Shown: piece by piece, positions 35,335 to 43,715 of the stretch
Numbering within the stretch: the first letter of the stretch is position 1
How the letters are laid out: the number at the start of each line of letters is the position of its first letter
NCBI GenBank assembly: GCA_025463515.1
Contig: JAODAQ010000013.1
Coordinates: 1 to 64,000, forward strand
Source: Rhodoglobus sp.
Lineage (GTDB): Bacteria; Actinomycetota; Actinomycetes; Actinomycetales; Microbacteriaceae
Reading direction: 5' to 3'
DNA: 64,000 nucleotides
The notes under the pieces: generated by a model
Seen by the model: only the letters and a program-made list of their open reading frames with translations
The model's database searches: none
Told to the model about the DNA's origin: nothing
Program-made: the position numbers and the translations under genes

Positions 35335-35386
35335 TGACTTGCTCGGGAAAGTCATTCGTGACACAGTTCACTTGACTGAGCAAGTG
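35335..35386. promoter_or_regulatory. MarR operators upstream of the SDR gene
   Basis: Two dyads: TGACTT-N8-AAGTCA (35335-35354) and CACTTG-N6-CAAGTG (35369-35386, also nearly symmetric inside). They share ACTTG/CAAGT half-sites and cover the likely promoter of the SDR gene. Confidence 0.65.
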
Positions 35387-35398
35387 ATGGAGAGGGCA

Positions 35399-36175
35399 AT
35401 GGAACTGCAACTGGCAGGCAAGACCGCGTTCGTGAGCGGGTCGACGCAGGGTATCGGTTTCGCGATCGCGAAAGCCCTGGCCGACGAGGGCGTCTCGGTG
35501 ACGGTCAACGGCCGCGACGAAGGCAGGGTGCGCGCGGCCGTCAAGCGGCTGGGCGCGGGCGCGAAGGGCCTCGTCGCGGACTTCGGCAATCTCGAGCAGG
35601 TCAAGCGGCTCCTCGCCGAGCTCGGGGATGTTGACATCCTCGTCAACAATGTCGGCCTGTTCGAGGTCGCACCCTTCGATGCCGTGACCGACGACGCGTG
35701 GCAGCGCTACTTCGACGTCAACGTGATGAGCGGCGTGCGCCTCTCGCGGCACCTGCTGCCGGGCATGCTCGAGCGCGGCTGGGGCCGCGTGATCTTCATC
35801 AGCAGCGAGTCCGGCGTGAACGTCCCAGCAGACATGGTGCACTACGGAACAACGAAGGCCGGGATGCTCGCGCTCGGCAACGGCCTCGCCAAGCTCACCC
35901 GCGGCACCGGGGTGACCGTGAACTCGATCCTCGGCGGGCCGACCTTCTCCGACGGGGTGGCCGGCACCGTGGGCCAGATCGCGGAGGCCCAGGGCATGGA
36001 TGCCGACGCGCTCAAGGCCGCGATCATCCGTGGCAACACCACCTCCCTGTTGCAGCGGTTCATCGAGCCGACGGAGATCGCGAGCCTCGCGGTCTACCTG
36101 GCGAGCCCGGTGTCGTCCGCGACGAACGGCGCCGCCCTCCGCGCGGACGGCGGCGTGCTCACGGGGATTCTCTGA
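35399..36175 (+). CDS. short-chain dehydrogenase/reductase
   Basis: 258 aa. Cofactor motif SGSTQGIGFAIAKAL, NNVGLFEVAPF, catalytic Ser in FISSESG and Y-x-x-x-K in VHYGTTKAG. NADP(H)-dependent oxidoreductase of unknown substrate. The start at 35399 follows GGAGAGG; an upstream ATG at 35387 is possible. Regulated by the divergent MarR. Confidence 0.9.
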   Translation: MELQLAGKTAFVSGSTQGIGFAIAKALADEGVSVTVNGRDEGRVRAAVKRLGAGAKGLVADFGNLEQVKRLLAELGDVDILVNNVGLFEVAPFDAVTDDAWQRYFDVNVMSGVRLSRHLLPGMLERGWGRVIFISSESGVNVPADMVHYGTTKAGMLALGNGLAKLTRGTGVTVNSILGGPTFSDGVAGTVGQIAEAQGMDADALKAAIIRGNTTSLLQRFIEPTEIASLAVYLASPVSSATNGAALRADGGVLTGIL

Positions 36176-36209
36176 GGCAGTCGCCCTTGCGCAATCTCGC
36201 AACGCGGGG

Positions 36210-36233
36210 TAACGTACAACCAAATGGTTGTAC
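36210..36233 (+). promoter_or_regulatory. ArsR operator overlapping a leaderless start
   Basis: The perfect 20-bp palindrome GTACAACCAAATGGTTGTAC (36214-36233) has the ArsR ATG at its centre (36224-36226). A TAACGT at 36210-36215 could be the -10 box, placing transcription start at or next to the ATG. Binding here would block both polymerase and translation start. Confidence 0.75.
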
Positions 36234-36568
36234 TTGAGCTTTCCGACGACGACGTGAACCGCATGTTCCGCGCCCTCGCCGACGCGACACGACGCGACAT
36301 CGTGCGACGCACCCTGGTCGCGGATGTCTCGGTATCGCAACTGGCGGAGGCATACGACATGTCGTTCGCGGCAGTTCAGAAGCACGTCGCGGTACTGGAG
36401 GAGGCGAGGCTCGTGACGAAAGAACCACGCGGTCGCGAGCGGATGGTGCGGGGAAACCCCGACCGGATCCGCCAGGCGCAGCGTCTGCTCGACCGATTCG
36501 AAGAGCTCTGGCGGTCGCGTATCGACCGCCTCGACGCACTGCTCGCAGAAGATCCATCCGAGAACTGA
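36224..36568 (+). CDS. ArsR-family repressor
   Basis: 114 aa winged helix: MFRALADATRRDIVRRTLVADVSVSQLAEAYDMSFAAVQKHVAVLEEARLVTKEPRGRERM. No metal-binding Cys motif, so it is of the SdpR/AHSA1-associated type that usually pairs with SRPBCC proteins. It starts inside its own palindromic operator and is 14 bp from the SRPBCC gene, one operon. Confidence 0.92.
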   Translation: MVVLELSDDDVNRMFRALADATRRDIVRRTLVADVSVSQLAEAYDMSFAAVQKHVAVLEEARLVTKEPRGRERMVRGNPDRIRQAQRLLDRFEELWRSRIDRLDALLAEDPSEN

Positions 36569-36582
36569 CAGAAAGGCACATC

Positions 36583-37563
36583 ATGCCCATCACCTCCGTC
36601 GAGAAGGATCTCGACCAGCTCACCATCACGATCGTCGCCGACTTCGCGGCGCCGCTGCGCCGCCTGTGGGACGCCTATGCCGACCCGCGCCAGATCGAGC
36701 GGTTCTGGGGTCCGCCGAGCTACCCGGCGACCTTCCTCCGCCACGATGCCGCAGTCGGCGGGCGCAGCATCTACAAGATGACCGGCCCCGAGGGCGACGA
36801 GCACTACGGATGCTGGGACTGGACGGCCGCGGAGGCCCCGAGCTCGTTCGAGGTCATCGACAGATTCGCCGACGAGACCGGCGCCCCGAACACCGAGCTG
36901 CCTGCCACGCGCATGGACTTCGCCTTCACCGCCACCGCCGACGGCTCCCGGCTCACCACCACCTCGCGCTTCGACTCCCTCGAGCAGATGGAGCAGCTGC
37001 TCGAGATGCAGATGCTAGAGGGCACCAAGGAGGCGATGTCGCAGATCGACGGCGTGCTCGCCGACCTCGCGGCCTTCGCCACCGAGCGCGCCGCTGAGGC
37101 GGAGCTGCTCAGCGACACGCAGGTGCGGGTTGCCCGTGTCATCCGGGGCTCTGTCGACCAGGTCTGGCGCGCCCACAACGAGGCCGATCTGCTCAAGCAG
37201 TGGCTGCTGGGGCCGGACGGCTGGACCATGCCGGTCTGCGACGTCCCCGCGAAGGTGGGCGACACCTACCGCTACGAGTGGGAGCGCGAGGGCGGCGGAG
37301 ACCGCTTCGGATTCACGGGCGAGCTGCTCGAGGCCGAAGCGCCGTACCGCTCGGTGACCACCGAGTCGATGATCGGCATGGAGGGCTCCACTCTCAACGA
37401 GCTAACCCTGACCGCCGTCGAGGGCGGCACCCTGCTCTCGCTCGTGATCACCTACGCGAACGCCGAGATGCGCGACATGATCCTCGCCACCGGGATGACC
37501 ACCGGCATGGAGACGAGCTACGCCCGACTGGAGGGCGTGCTGGAGTCCACGTTCGCGCGCTGA
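36583..37563 (+). CDS. double SRPBCC/AHSA1-domain protein
   Basis: 326 aa made of two consecutive AHSA1-like START-fold domains: residues about 5-160 (DFAAPLRRLWDAYADPRQIERFWGP) and 175-325 (IRGSVDQVWRAHNEADLLKQWLLGPDGW). Each forms a hydrophobic ligand pocket. These proteins accompany ArsR repressors and are thought to bind small hydrophobic molecules; the ligand is unknown. Confidence 0.88.
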   Translation: MPITSVEKDLDQLTITIVADFAAPLRRLWDAYADPRQIERFWGPPSYPATFLRHDAAVGGRSIYKMTGPEGDEHYGCWDWTAAEAPSSFEVIDRFADETGAPNTELPATRMDFAFTATADGSRLTTTSRFDSLEQMEQLLEMQMLEGTKEAMSQIDGVLADLAAFATERAAEAELLSDTQVRVARVIRGSVDQVWRAHNEADLLKQWLLGPDGWTMPVCDVPAKVGDTYRYEWEREGGGDRFGFTGELLEAEAPYRSVTTESMIGMEGSTLNELTLTAVEGGTLLSLVITYANAEMRDMILATGMTTGMETSYARLEGVLESTFAR

Positions 37564-37606
37564 GCCACTCCGGGGGTCGAGGAGATCGACCCCCGGATCC
37601 CGCGCC

Positions 37607-37879
37607 CTAGTCGAAGAGCTCGCTGAGCCAGCTCTCCTTCTTCCGGCGCTGCCCGTACTGGTTGGTGCCGCCGTACTGGTCGTTCCGGCCGACCAGCGGC
37701 ACTCCCCGCGGCTGCGGCTGCTGGCCGGCGGCCGGCGCGGGCGCGCCGAGCGAGCGCTCGACGATCTTGTCCAGCTCGCCGCGATCGAGCCACACTCCCC
37801 GGCACTGCGGGCAGTAGTCGATCTCGATGCCGGATCGCTCCGACATCACCAGTGGGGTTGCGTCAATGGGGCAGTTCAT
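37607..37879 (-). CDS. zf-TFIIB zinc-ribbon protein
   Basis: 90 aa from ATG at 37879 with an AAGGAGAG ribosome site. The N-terminal zinc ribbon is CPIDATPLVMSERSGIEIDYCPQCRGVWLDRGEL (CxxD...CxxC), then a Gly/Gln/Asn-rich tail and basic end. Common in actinobacteria; function unknown. Confidence 0.88.
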   Translation of the reverse strand: MNCPIDATPLVMSERSGIEIDYCPQCRGVWLDRGELDKIVERSLGAPAPAAGQQPQPRGVPLVGRNDQYGGTNQYGQRRKKESWLSELFD

Positions 37880-37958
37880 CTCTCTCCTTGGTCCTGTGGG
37901 GTGTCGATGGCGCGAGCGCGCCAGTAGGTCCGCCGAGGCGGATCCAGCCGTCGACGGA

Positions 37959-38372
37959 TCAGGTTCGACTGATGGAGAGGAGCTCGAGCGACACCCCGGG
38001 CCACGGAAGCCCACTGCGCGCCAGCGGCAGAGTCGGCCGCGCGCCGCGCGCGAGCTGTCCGAGGCGGGAGCCGAGTGCCGGCAGGACGAAGAACAGGCCG
38101 ACCGCCAGCGCGAACACGCACGCGAGCGTAGCCACGTCGTGAAGGGTCTCCCCGGATGCCACGGCCGCCCCCTCGGGCGCCGCCAGGGTCTGCACGACCG
38201 CCGGCGACTCAGCGGCCACTGCCGACTCGGAGCTCAGGGCGTGCATCGCCATGAACCCGAGGAGCAGGGCGGGGATCCCGACGAGAGCCAAAAGCACTCG
38301 CCTCCACAGGGAGCGGCGAACCGACGAACTCACCCGGGACAACGACACGGGTCGAGGGTAACAGCCGGGCAT
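37959..38372 (-). CDS. DUF6153-like membrane protein
   Basis: 137 aa; the true start may be a GTG nine codons in (SLSRVSSSVRRSL). Two membrane helices (VLLALVGIPALLLGFMAMHAL and VATLACVFALAVGLFFVLPAL) separated by an Ala-rich loop; His residues in MHAL and LHDV fit DUF6153, a family often near copper or stress genes. Function unknown. Confidence 0.7.
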   Translation of the reverse strand: MPGCYPRPVSLSRVSSSVRRSLWRRVLLALVGIPALLLGFMAMHALSSESAVAAESPAVVQTLAAPEGAAVASGETLHDVATLACVFALAVGLFFVLPALGSRLGQLARGARPTLPLARSGLPWPGVSLELLSISRT

Positions 38373-38398
38373 TGGGGCATTCTGGGAAGCGTCGGTGC

Positions 38399-38872
38399 TC
38401 AGCCGGCGCTGATCAGCTCGAGCATCCCCGCGAAGTCACGCACCTCGTTCGCCGGGCGACTGCGGAGCAGGTCGCGCAGCCGATCCTGCTGACGGGCCTG
38501 CGCGGCCCGCACGAGGGCGACGGCCGACGGGGTGGGCGACAGCACCCGCGCCCGGCCGTCCTTGTCGTCGGCGCGGCTGACCACGAGCCGGGCATCCTCG
38601 AGCATTCGCACCTGGCGGCTGACAACGCTCTTGTCCGTCTCGAGGACGTCCGCGAGCACGTAGGCGTTGGTCTCCTCGAGGCGCACGATGGTGCTGAGGA
38701 TCTTGTAGCCGACGGGCTTCAGCTCCGGATGCACCTGCGCCGCCGCATCCTTCCAGAGCAGCCGCGCCCGGCCGAACAGCACAGCGAGCTGCTGTTCGAC
38801 CTCGGCGATGGCCTCGTCGACCCCGCCCTGGGCTGCGGCATCCGGCACGCTACCGCTCGCCGTCCCCGGCAC
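38399..38872 (-). CDS. MarR-family regulator of the MFS exporter
   Basis: 157 aa (or 149 aa from a GTG at 38848, next to the MFS stop). Winged helix: LKPVGYKILSTIVRLEETNAYVLADVLETDKSVVSRQVRMLEDARLVVSRADDKDGRARVLSPT. It follows the MFS gene in the same direction with a 23-bp overlap if the longer start is used. It likely represses the operon through the AGTTGA/TCAACT dyads at 40536-40584. Confidence 0.85.
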   Translation of the reverse strand: MPGTASGSVPDAAAQGGVDEAIAEVEQQLAVLFGRARLLWKDAAAQVHPELKPVGYKILSTIVRLEETNAYVLADVLETDKSVVSRQVRMLEDARLVVSRADDKDGRARVLSPTPSAVALVRAAQARQQDRLRDLLRSRPANEVRDFAGMLELISAG

Positions 38873-40517
38873 GCCCGCCGCCGACGGTGACGACCGCGAT
38901 CGAGCCGGTGGGCGTGGCGCCGATCTCCGCCTCGGCGATGTCGATCACCGACTCCTCGGCCTGCTGGGCCAGGGTCTCGGCAGCCGTCTTAGTGGACAGG
39001 GACTTGTTCGGCAGGAAGATGATCGCGAGCAGGCTCAGGAAGGCGAGCGGGATCGCGACGATGAACGCGTCGGCAATGCCGTTGCCGTAGGCCGACTCGA
39101 CGATCACGCGGATCGCGTGGGGCAGCGAGCTCACGTCGGGCAGGTTGCCCGTGCCGAGCGCCTTGAGCGCGTCGACCTCGTCAGCGGAGCTCGGCACGAA
39201 GCCGTCCAGAGAGCTCTTGATGTGGCTCGTGACCTGGCTCGCGAGGATCGACCCCATGATCGTGACCCCGATGGCACCAGCGACCGAGCGGAAGAACGCG
39301 ACGTTCGAGGTCGCCGCGCCCAACTGGGCGGCAGGAGTGTCGTTCTGCACGACGAGGCTGAGGTTCTGCATCACCATGCCGAGGCCCGCGCCGAGGATGA
39401 CCATGTAGACCGAGACCCACAGGAAGTCGGTGTCGTAGCGGAGAGTGGACATGAGGGTCACGCCGACCAGCACCAGCACGGAACCGCCGACCATCCACCG
39501 CTTCCACTTTCCGAAGCGGCTGATGAACTGCCCGATGATGATCGACGCGAGCATCTGGCCCAGCACGAGGGGGATCGTCATGAGGCCCGACTGGGTCGGG
39601 TTGGCGCCGCGCGCGAGCTGGAAGTACTGGGCGAGGAACACGCTCGTCGAGAACATGGCGACGCCGACGGCGATGCTCGCCACCACCGAGAGTGTGAACG
39701 TGCGGTTCTTGAACAGGGCCATCGGCACGATCGGCTCGCTCACGCGGAACTCCGTCACGACGAAGCCGATGAGCGAGAGCACGGATACCCCGACGAGCGC
39801 GTAGCTCATCATCGAGTTCCACTCGAACTGGTTGCCGCCCATCGACACCCAGATGAGCAGGAGCGAGACGCCGAGGGCGAGCAGCGCGGCGCCGACGAAG
39901 TCGATGCGCACCTTGCGGTTCGCGCGCGGCAGGTGCAGCGTGCGCTGGATGATGATGATCGCCGCGACCGCGATCGGCACGCCGATGAAGAAGTTGGCGC
40001 GCCAGCCGAAGGCGTCGGTGATGATGCCGCCGAGCAGCGGGCCGCCGATGGTCGCGACGGCCATGACGCCGCCGACGATGCCCATGTACTTCCCGCGCTC
40101 GCGCGGGCTGATGATGAGGGCCACGGCCACGAACACGAGCGATGTGAGGCCGCCGGCGCCGATGCCCTGCACGACGCGAAGTGCGATGAGCATCGCGGTG
40201 CTGGTCGAGAAGCCGGCGATGACCGTGCCGAGCACGAAGAGGCCGAGCGAGAGCTGCAGCAGCAGCTTCCGGTCGAGCAGGTCGCTCAGCTTGCCCCAGA
40301 TCGGGGTCGAGACCGCGGTCGCGAGGAGGCTGGCCGTGATGACCCACGTGTAGGAGGCCTGGTCGCCGCCGAGGTCGGCGATGATGCGGGGCAGCGAGGT
40401 CGACACGACGGTCCCCGAGAGGATCGCGACGAACATGCCCATGATGAGCCCGGAGAGGGCGATGAGGATCTCGCGCTGCGAGCGCTTCTGATCCGGCAGA
40501 GGAAGTGAAGTAGACAA
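38850..40517 (-). CDS. MFS multidrug exporter, DHA2 (EmrB/QacA) type
   Basis: 555 aa, 14 predicted membrane helices. Signatures: LIMGMFVAILSGTVVSTSLPRI (helix 1), WVITASLLATAVSTPIWGKLSDLLDRKLLLQ (motif A), and PLLGGIITDAFGWRANFFIGVPI (motif C region). It exports lipophilic or cationic compounds. It is co-directional with the MarR gene and divergent from a methyltransferase. Confidence 0.92.
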   Translation of the reverse strand: MSTSLPLPDQKRSQREILIALSGLIMGMFVAILSGTVVSTSLPRIIADLGGDQASYTWVITASLLATAVSTPIWGKLSDLLDRKLLLQLSLGLFVLGTVIAGFSTSTAMLIALRVVQGIGAGGLTSLVFVAVALIISPRERGKYMGIVGGVMAVATIGGPLLGGIITDAFGWRANFFIGVPIAVAAIIIIQRTLHLPRANRKVRIDFVGAALLALGVSLLLIWVSMGGNQFEWNSMMSYALVGVSVLSLIGFVVTEFRVSEPIVPMALFKNRTFTLSVVASIAVGVAMFSTSVFLAQYFQLARGANPTQSGLMTIPLVLGQMLASIIIGQFISRFGKWKRWMVGGSVLVLVGVTLMSTLRYDTDFLWVSVYMVILGAGLGMVMQNLSLVVQNDTPAAQLGAATSNVAFFRSVAGAIGVTIMGSILASQVTSHIKSSLDGFVPSSADEVDALKALGTGNLPDVSSLPHAIRVIVESAYGNGIADAFIVAIPLAFLSLLAIIFLPNKSLSTKTAAETLAQQAEESVIDIAEAEIGATPTGSIAVVTVGGGRAGDGER

Positions 40518-40535
40518 AAGAAAATCCCTAACAAA

Positions 40536-40584
40536 AGTTGATGTAAGTCAACTATATACAGATAGATGACCTTAGTCAACTATC
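40536..40584. promoter_or_regulatory. MarR operator pair upstream of the exporter
   Basis: AGTTGA-tgtaag-TCAACT (40536-40553) and GATAGATGAC-ctta-GTCAACTATC (40561-40584, one mismatch) share GTCAACTA half-sites. They lie in an unusually A+T-rich 88-bp gap between the divergent exporter and methyltransferase genes. Confidence 0.75.
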
Positions 40585-40605
40585 TGGGCGTGGAAGGATC
40601 GGACC

Positions 40606-41229
40606 ATGACGGAGACGCAGAGCGCAGCCGAGTACTGGGAGAACCGCTACCGCGAGAACGGCAAGTCGTGGAGCGGCAGCGCGAACGCCGCACTCGTGCG
40701 CGAGATCAACGGCGTCGCGCCCGGCTCGGCGCTAGACCTCGGCTGCGGCGAGGGCGGCGACGCGCTCTGGCTCGCGCACCTGGGCTGGTCGGTGACGGCG
40801 GTGGATATCGCGCCCTCCGCCCTCGCGATCGGCGCCGCCGAGCAGCAGCCCGGCGATGACATCACCTGGATCGCCGCGGACCTCTCCGACTGGTTGCCGC
40901 CGCGCAGCTACGACCTGGTCTCCTCCTGCTTCCTGCACTCCACGGTCGACCTGCCGCGCGAGCGGATCCTCCGCCGGGCCGCGACCGCAGTGGCGCCGGG
41001 CGGGCAGTTGCTCGTCGTCGGGCACTCCGGCGCGCCGCACTGGGACGCGCCCGAAGGCCACCATCACCACGCGCCGGAGGAGCTCCCGACGCCGGACGAG
41101 GTGCTCGCGAGCCTCCAGCTGGAGGACGGCGACTGGGACGTGCTGACGAACGAGCTCGTCGAGCGCCCGGACGCGAGGCTGGGCACGACCATCGACGGCA
41201 TTCTCAGGCTGCGCCGGCGGGTTGAGTAG
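40606..41229 (+). CDS. class I SAM-dependent methyltransferase
   Basis: 207 aa. SAM motif I ALDLGCGEGGDALWLAHLGW, motif II VTAVDIAPSAL, and a later LVSSCFLHSTVD. A HHHH stretch (GHHHHAPEELPT) is a curiosity. The substrate is unknown. The last codons and stop (RRVE-stop) are formed by the GGTTGAGTAG end of palindromic repeat C. Confidence 0.88.
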   Translation: MTETQSAAEYWENRYRENGKSWSGSANAALVREINGVAPGSALDLGCGEGGDALWLAHLGWSVTAVDIAPSALAIGAAEQQPGDDITWIAADLSDWLPPRSYDLVSSCFLHSTVDLPRERILRRAATAVAPGGQLLVVGHSGAPHWDAPEGHHHHAPEELPTPDEVLASLQLEDGDWDVLTNELVERPDARLGTTIDGILRLRRRVE

Positions 41230-41289
41230 GGCGCTCTCGCGCTCGTGTCGAAACCTGGTTTGATACGGCCCCGGCGGGCCTACTTAACT
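41220..41289. repeat. dispersed palindromic repeat, copy C
   Basis: GGTTGAGTAG-ggcgctctcgcgctcg-TGTCGAAACC-TGGTTTGATACGG-...-CTACTTAACTC, same orientation as copy A and slightly diverged. It lies between convergent methyltransferase and msrA genes and provides the stop codon of the methyltransferase. Confidence 0.85.
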
Positions 41290-41299
41290 CGCTACGCCG

Positions 41300-41815
41300 C
41301 TAGTTGGCGAGCTGCTCCTCGCGGTGCGGGAGCTTCCAGCCGGGCCGCACGTAGTGGCACGTGTAGCCGTTGGGGAGCTTCTCGAGGTAGTCCTGGTGCT
41401 CCTCCTCGGCCTCCCAGAACTCGCCGGCGGGCTCGACCTCGGTGACGACCTTGCCGGGCCAGAGGCCGGAGGCGTCGACATCCGCGATCGTGTCGATGGC
41501 GACCTTGTGCTGCTCCTCGTTCGTGTACGAGATGAGCGACCGGTAGGCGCGGCCTACGTCGTTGCCCTGGCGGTCACGGGTCGACGGGTCGTGGATCTGG
41601 AAGAAGAACTCCAGCAGGTCGCGGTACGAGATCAGCGAGGGGTCGAAGACGATCTCGACGGCCTCGGCGTGGTCGCCGTGGTTGCGGTAGGTGGCGTTGG
41701 GGGTGTCTCCACCCTCGTAGCCGACTCGGGTCGAGATGACTCCGGGGCGGCGGCGCAGCAGCTGCTGGGCTCCCCAGAAACATCCGCCAGCGAGAATCGC
41801 GGTCTCAGTTGCCAT
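41300..41815 (-). CDS. msrA: peptide methionine sulfoxide reductase A
   Basis: 171 aa, reduces methionine-S-sulfoxide in oxidised proteins. Catalytic cysteine in GGCFWGAQ, conserved [12 protein letters not shown] and the C-terminal [21 protein letters not shown]. It ends 3 bp before... its upstream partner msrB ends at 41818, so msrB and msrA form one operon. Confidence 0.96.
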   Translation of the reverse strand: MATETAILAGGCFWGAQQLLRRRPGVISTRVGYEGGDTPNATYRNHGDHAEAVEIVFDPSLISYRDLLEFFFQIHDPSTRDRQGNDVGRAYRSLISYTNEEQHKVAIDTIADVDASGLWPGKVVTEVEPAGEFWEAEEEHQDYLEKLPNGYTCHYVRPGWKLPHREEQLAN

Positions 41816-41817
41816 GA

Positions 41818-42276
41818 TCAGGCCTCCTTCGTGGTGAACAGGCTCCGGTAATCACCGTAGCCCTGGCTCTCGAGATCATCCACCGGGATGAACCGCAGGG
41901 CCGCAGAATTGATGCAGTAGCGCATGCCGCCGTCGGCAACGGGGCCGTCGTCGAACAGGTGCCCGAGGTGGCTGTCGCCGTTGGCGGAGCGGACCTCGGT
42001 GCGCTTCATCCAGAGCGTGCGGTCAGACTTCTCGACCACGTGCGCCTTCTCGATGGGCCGGGTGAAGCTAGGCCAGCCCGACCCGCTGTCGAACTTGTCG
42101 GTGGAGGAGAACAGGGGCTCGCCCGAGACGATGTCGACGTAGATCCCGTCATCGTGGTTGTTCCAGAACTCGTTGCGGAACGGCGGCTCTGTGGCGCTCT
42201 CCTGGGTGACCGCGAACTGCTCTGGCGTGAGCTGGTCGATCGCGGTAGAAGACTTGCGGTACTCGGTGGTGCTCAT
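41818..42276 (-). CDS. msrB: peptide methionine sulfoxide reductase B
   Basis: 152 aa from ATG at 42276; the 613-aa track ORF is an antisense and upstream extension. It reduces methionine-R-sulfoxide. Motifs [20 protein letters not shown] and catalytic cysteine in [11 protein letters not shown] are present. The CxxC zinc pair of many MsrB proteins is absent ([11 protein letters not shown]), so it is a zinc-free type. It overlaps the EamA gene by 4 bp and lies 2 bp before msrA. Confidence 0.95.
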   Translation of the reverse strand: MSTTEYRKSSTAIDQLTPEQFAVTQESATEPPFRNEFWNNHDDGIYVDIVSGEPLFSSTDKFDSGSGWPSFTRPIEKAHVVEKSDRTLWMKRTEVRSANGDSHLGHLFDDGPVADGGMRYCINSAALRFIPVDDLESQGYGDYRSLFTTKEA

Positions 42277-43202
42277 GGGATCGGCTCCTCTGTGGGCAGC
42301 TGGCTGCGGCCCTCGGTGGGTACAACAGGGAGGTCGTCCGGAACGTTCCCGCGGCGCGTGACCAGCCAGGAACCTGCCAGGACCAGGGCGAAGCCGAGCA
42401 CCGTCCAGACCGTCACGCGCTCGCCCAGCACGATCACGCCGGCGAGGATCGCGACCGCCGGGTTCACGTAGGTGATGGTCGTGGCCTTGACCGGGCCGAT
42501 CTCCGCGACGAGGCCGATCATGAGGAGGAAGGCGAGCCCGCTGCACACGACCGCCAGCACGATGATCGCGATCGTGACCGGCGCGGACGGCCAGACCGCC
42601 GGCCAGCTCCCGGTGAGCACGACGAGGGGGATGTAGGCGATAGCCGCCCCGGCAAGGGAGACGGCGACCACCCCGACGCCGGGGAGATCGGGCATCCAGC
42701 GGGAGAGGATCGCGGGCCCGAGCGCGTAGCCCACGACCACGACCGCCATCTCGGCGACGCTGAACAGGTCGGAGCCGCCCACGTCGAGGCCGACGAGGGC
42801 GGCGACCCCGAGCATCCCGATCGCGATGCCCAGCCAGTTCACCCCCGACAGCCGGGCGGGCCGACCGAGGAGGAATGCGACCCCCACGCCCGCGAGCGGC
42901 ACCGCGGCCAGCAGCAGGCCCGCCGTGGAGCTGGGCAGGTGCTGCTCGGCGGAACTCAGGAAGTACCACGGGATGACGATCTCCACGATCGTGTACGCGA
43001 GCATCGGCTTCCAGCGGCGCAGCACGGGCCCGACCTCCTTGCGGAAGAAGGCCAGCGGCAGGAGCAGGACCGCCGCGAGCCCCGACCTGGCGAGCACCAC
43101 CATCCCTGGCTCGAGCTCGCCGACGGCGATCTTGATGAAGAGGTAGGGGATGCCCCACGCCAGGCCAAGGGCAGCGAAGAGCAGGATTCCGCGTCGAGTC
43201 AC
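42273..43202 (-). CDS. EamA/DMT-family transporter
   Basis: 309 aa with ten membrane helices as two EamA repeats (residues about 5-140 and 150-290); typical [20 protein letters not shown] near the C-terminus. A metabolite or amino-acid exporter of unknown substrate. The 4-bp overlap with msrB suggests one transcript and perhaps a link to methionine or oxidant stress. Confidence 0.88.
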   Translation of the reverse strand: MTRRGILLFAALGLAWGIPYLFIKIAVGELEPGMVVLARSGLAAVLLLPLAFFRKEVGPVLRRWKPMLAYTIVEIVIPWYFLSSAEQHLPSSTAGLLLAAVPLAGVGVAFLLGRPARLSGVNWLGIAIGMLGVAALVGLDVGGSDLFSVAEMAVVVVGYALGPAILSRWMPDLPGVGVVAVSLAGAAIAYIPLVVLTGSWPAVWPSAPVTIAIIVLAVVCSGLAFLLMIGLVAEIGPVKATTITYVNPAVAILAGVIVLGERVTVWTVLGFALVLAGSWLVTRRGNVPDDLPVVPTEGRSQLPTEEPIP

Positions 43203-43291
43203 CTACACATTGTGGCCGCCGGAGCCGACCCCCGTCGCGGCGGCGCCGAAAGCGGCGGGTGTTCGACGGTCGCTGGCGGGAATGGGCCTGG

Positions 43292-43375
43292 CGTGTCCCC
43301 TTTGGCGCGTTCCCCTTGGCGCGTTCCCCTTGGCGCGTCCCCTTGCGCCCTCCCTTTGCGCCGTCCCTTTGGCAC
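43292..43375. repeat. degenerate tandem repeat of a 13-14-bp unit
   Basis: About six head-to-tail copies of GGCGCGTTCCCCTT and variants (GCGTCCCCTT, GCGCCCTCCCTTT, GCGCCGTCCCTTT), ending at the left terminal repeat of the nested inverted-repeat element. No gene is supported. Confidence 0.75.
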
Positions 43376-43675
43376 TCACCGAATTCAGGACATCGCCGGC
43401 CAGATCGCGACCCGTGAAACGTTCCAAAGGGGAGTTGTTGCGGCCGCCCGAGTGTCTTTCGTAAGAACTGGCCTTTGGATCGTTTCAGCGGCACGGGCTC
43501 GCGCGGCAGCGGCAGCGGCACGGGCTCGCGGGATGGCGGCGCCGCGAGAAGGGCACCGCGGTAGGCCGCGCGGGGCAGGTCGCGGCCTGTATGAGGGACC
43601 GCTCGCGTTGGCAACCCGCACTTTGGGAGCGGGACCCTCGCGGGGTGGGCGACACTCATGTCCTGAGTTCGGTGA
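43376..43675. repeat. nested inverted-repeat element, copy 1
   Basis: 300 bp, non-coding. 18-bp terminal inverted repeats TCACCGAATTCAGGACAT (43376-43393) and ATGTCCTGAGTTCGGTGA (43658-43675), 17 of 18 matching. Inside is a long imperfect hairpin: TGAAACGTTCCAAAGG (43415-43430) with CCTTTGGATCGTTTCA (43472-43487). Copy 2 at 60183-60714 shares both pairs. It lies between EamA and the hydrolase gene. Together with the tandem repeat it fills the 513-bp gene-free gap at 43203-43715. Confidence 0.8.
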
Positions 43676-43715
43676 GCGGCGAGAGGGTCCGCCCCCGGGC
43701 GCCCGAGCTCGACCC

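Noticed and set aside
34700-36175. 491-aa plus-strand ORF
   Set aside because: Only the part from 35399 is a real SDR; the front is antisense to the MarR gene.
38808-40508. 566-aa plus-strand ORF opposite the MFS gene
   Set aside because: His/Asp/Arg-rich shadow of a membrane-protein gene.
41818-43659. 613-aa minus-strand ORF
   Set aside because: Only its last 152 residues (msrB) are real; the rest reads out of frame through the EamA gene and the repeat element.
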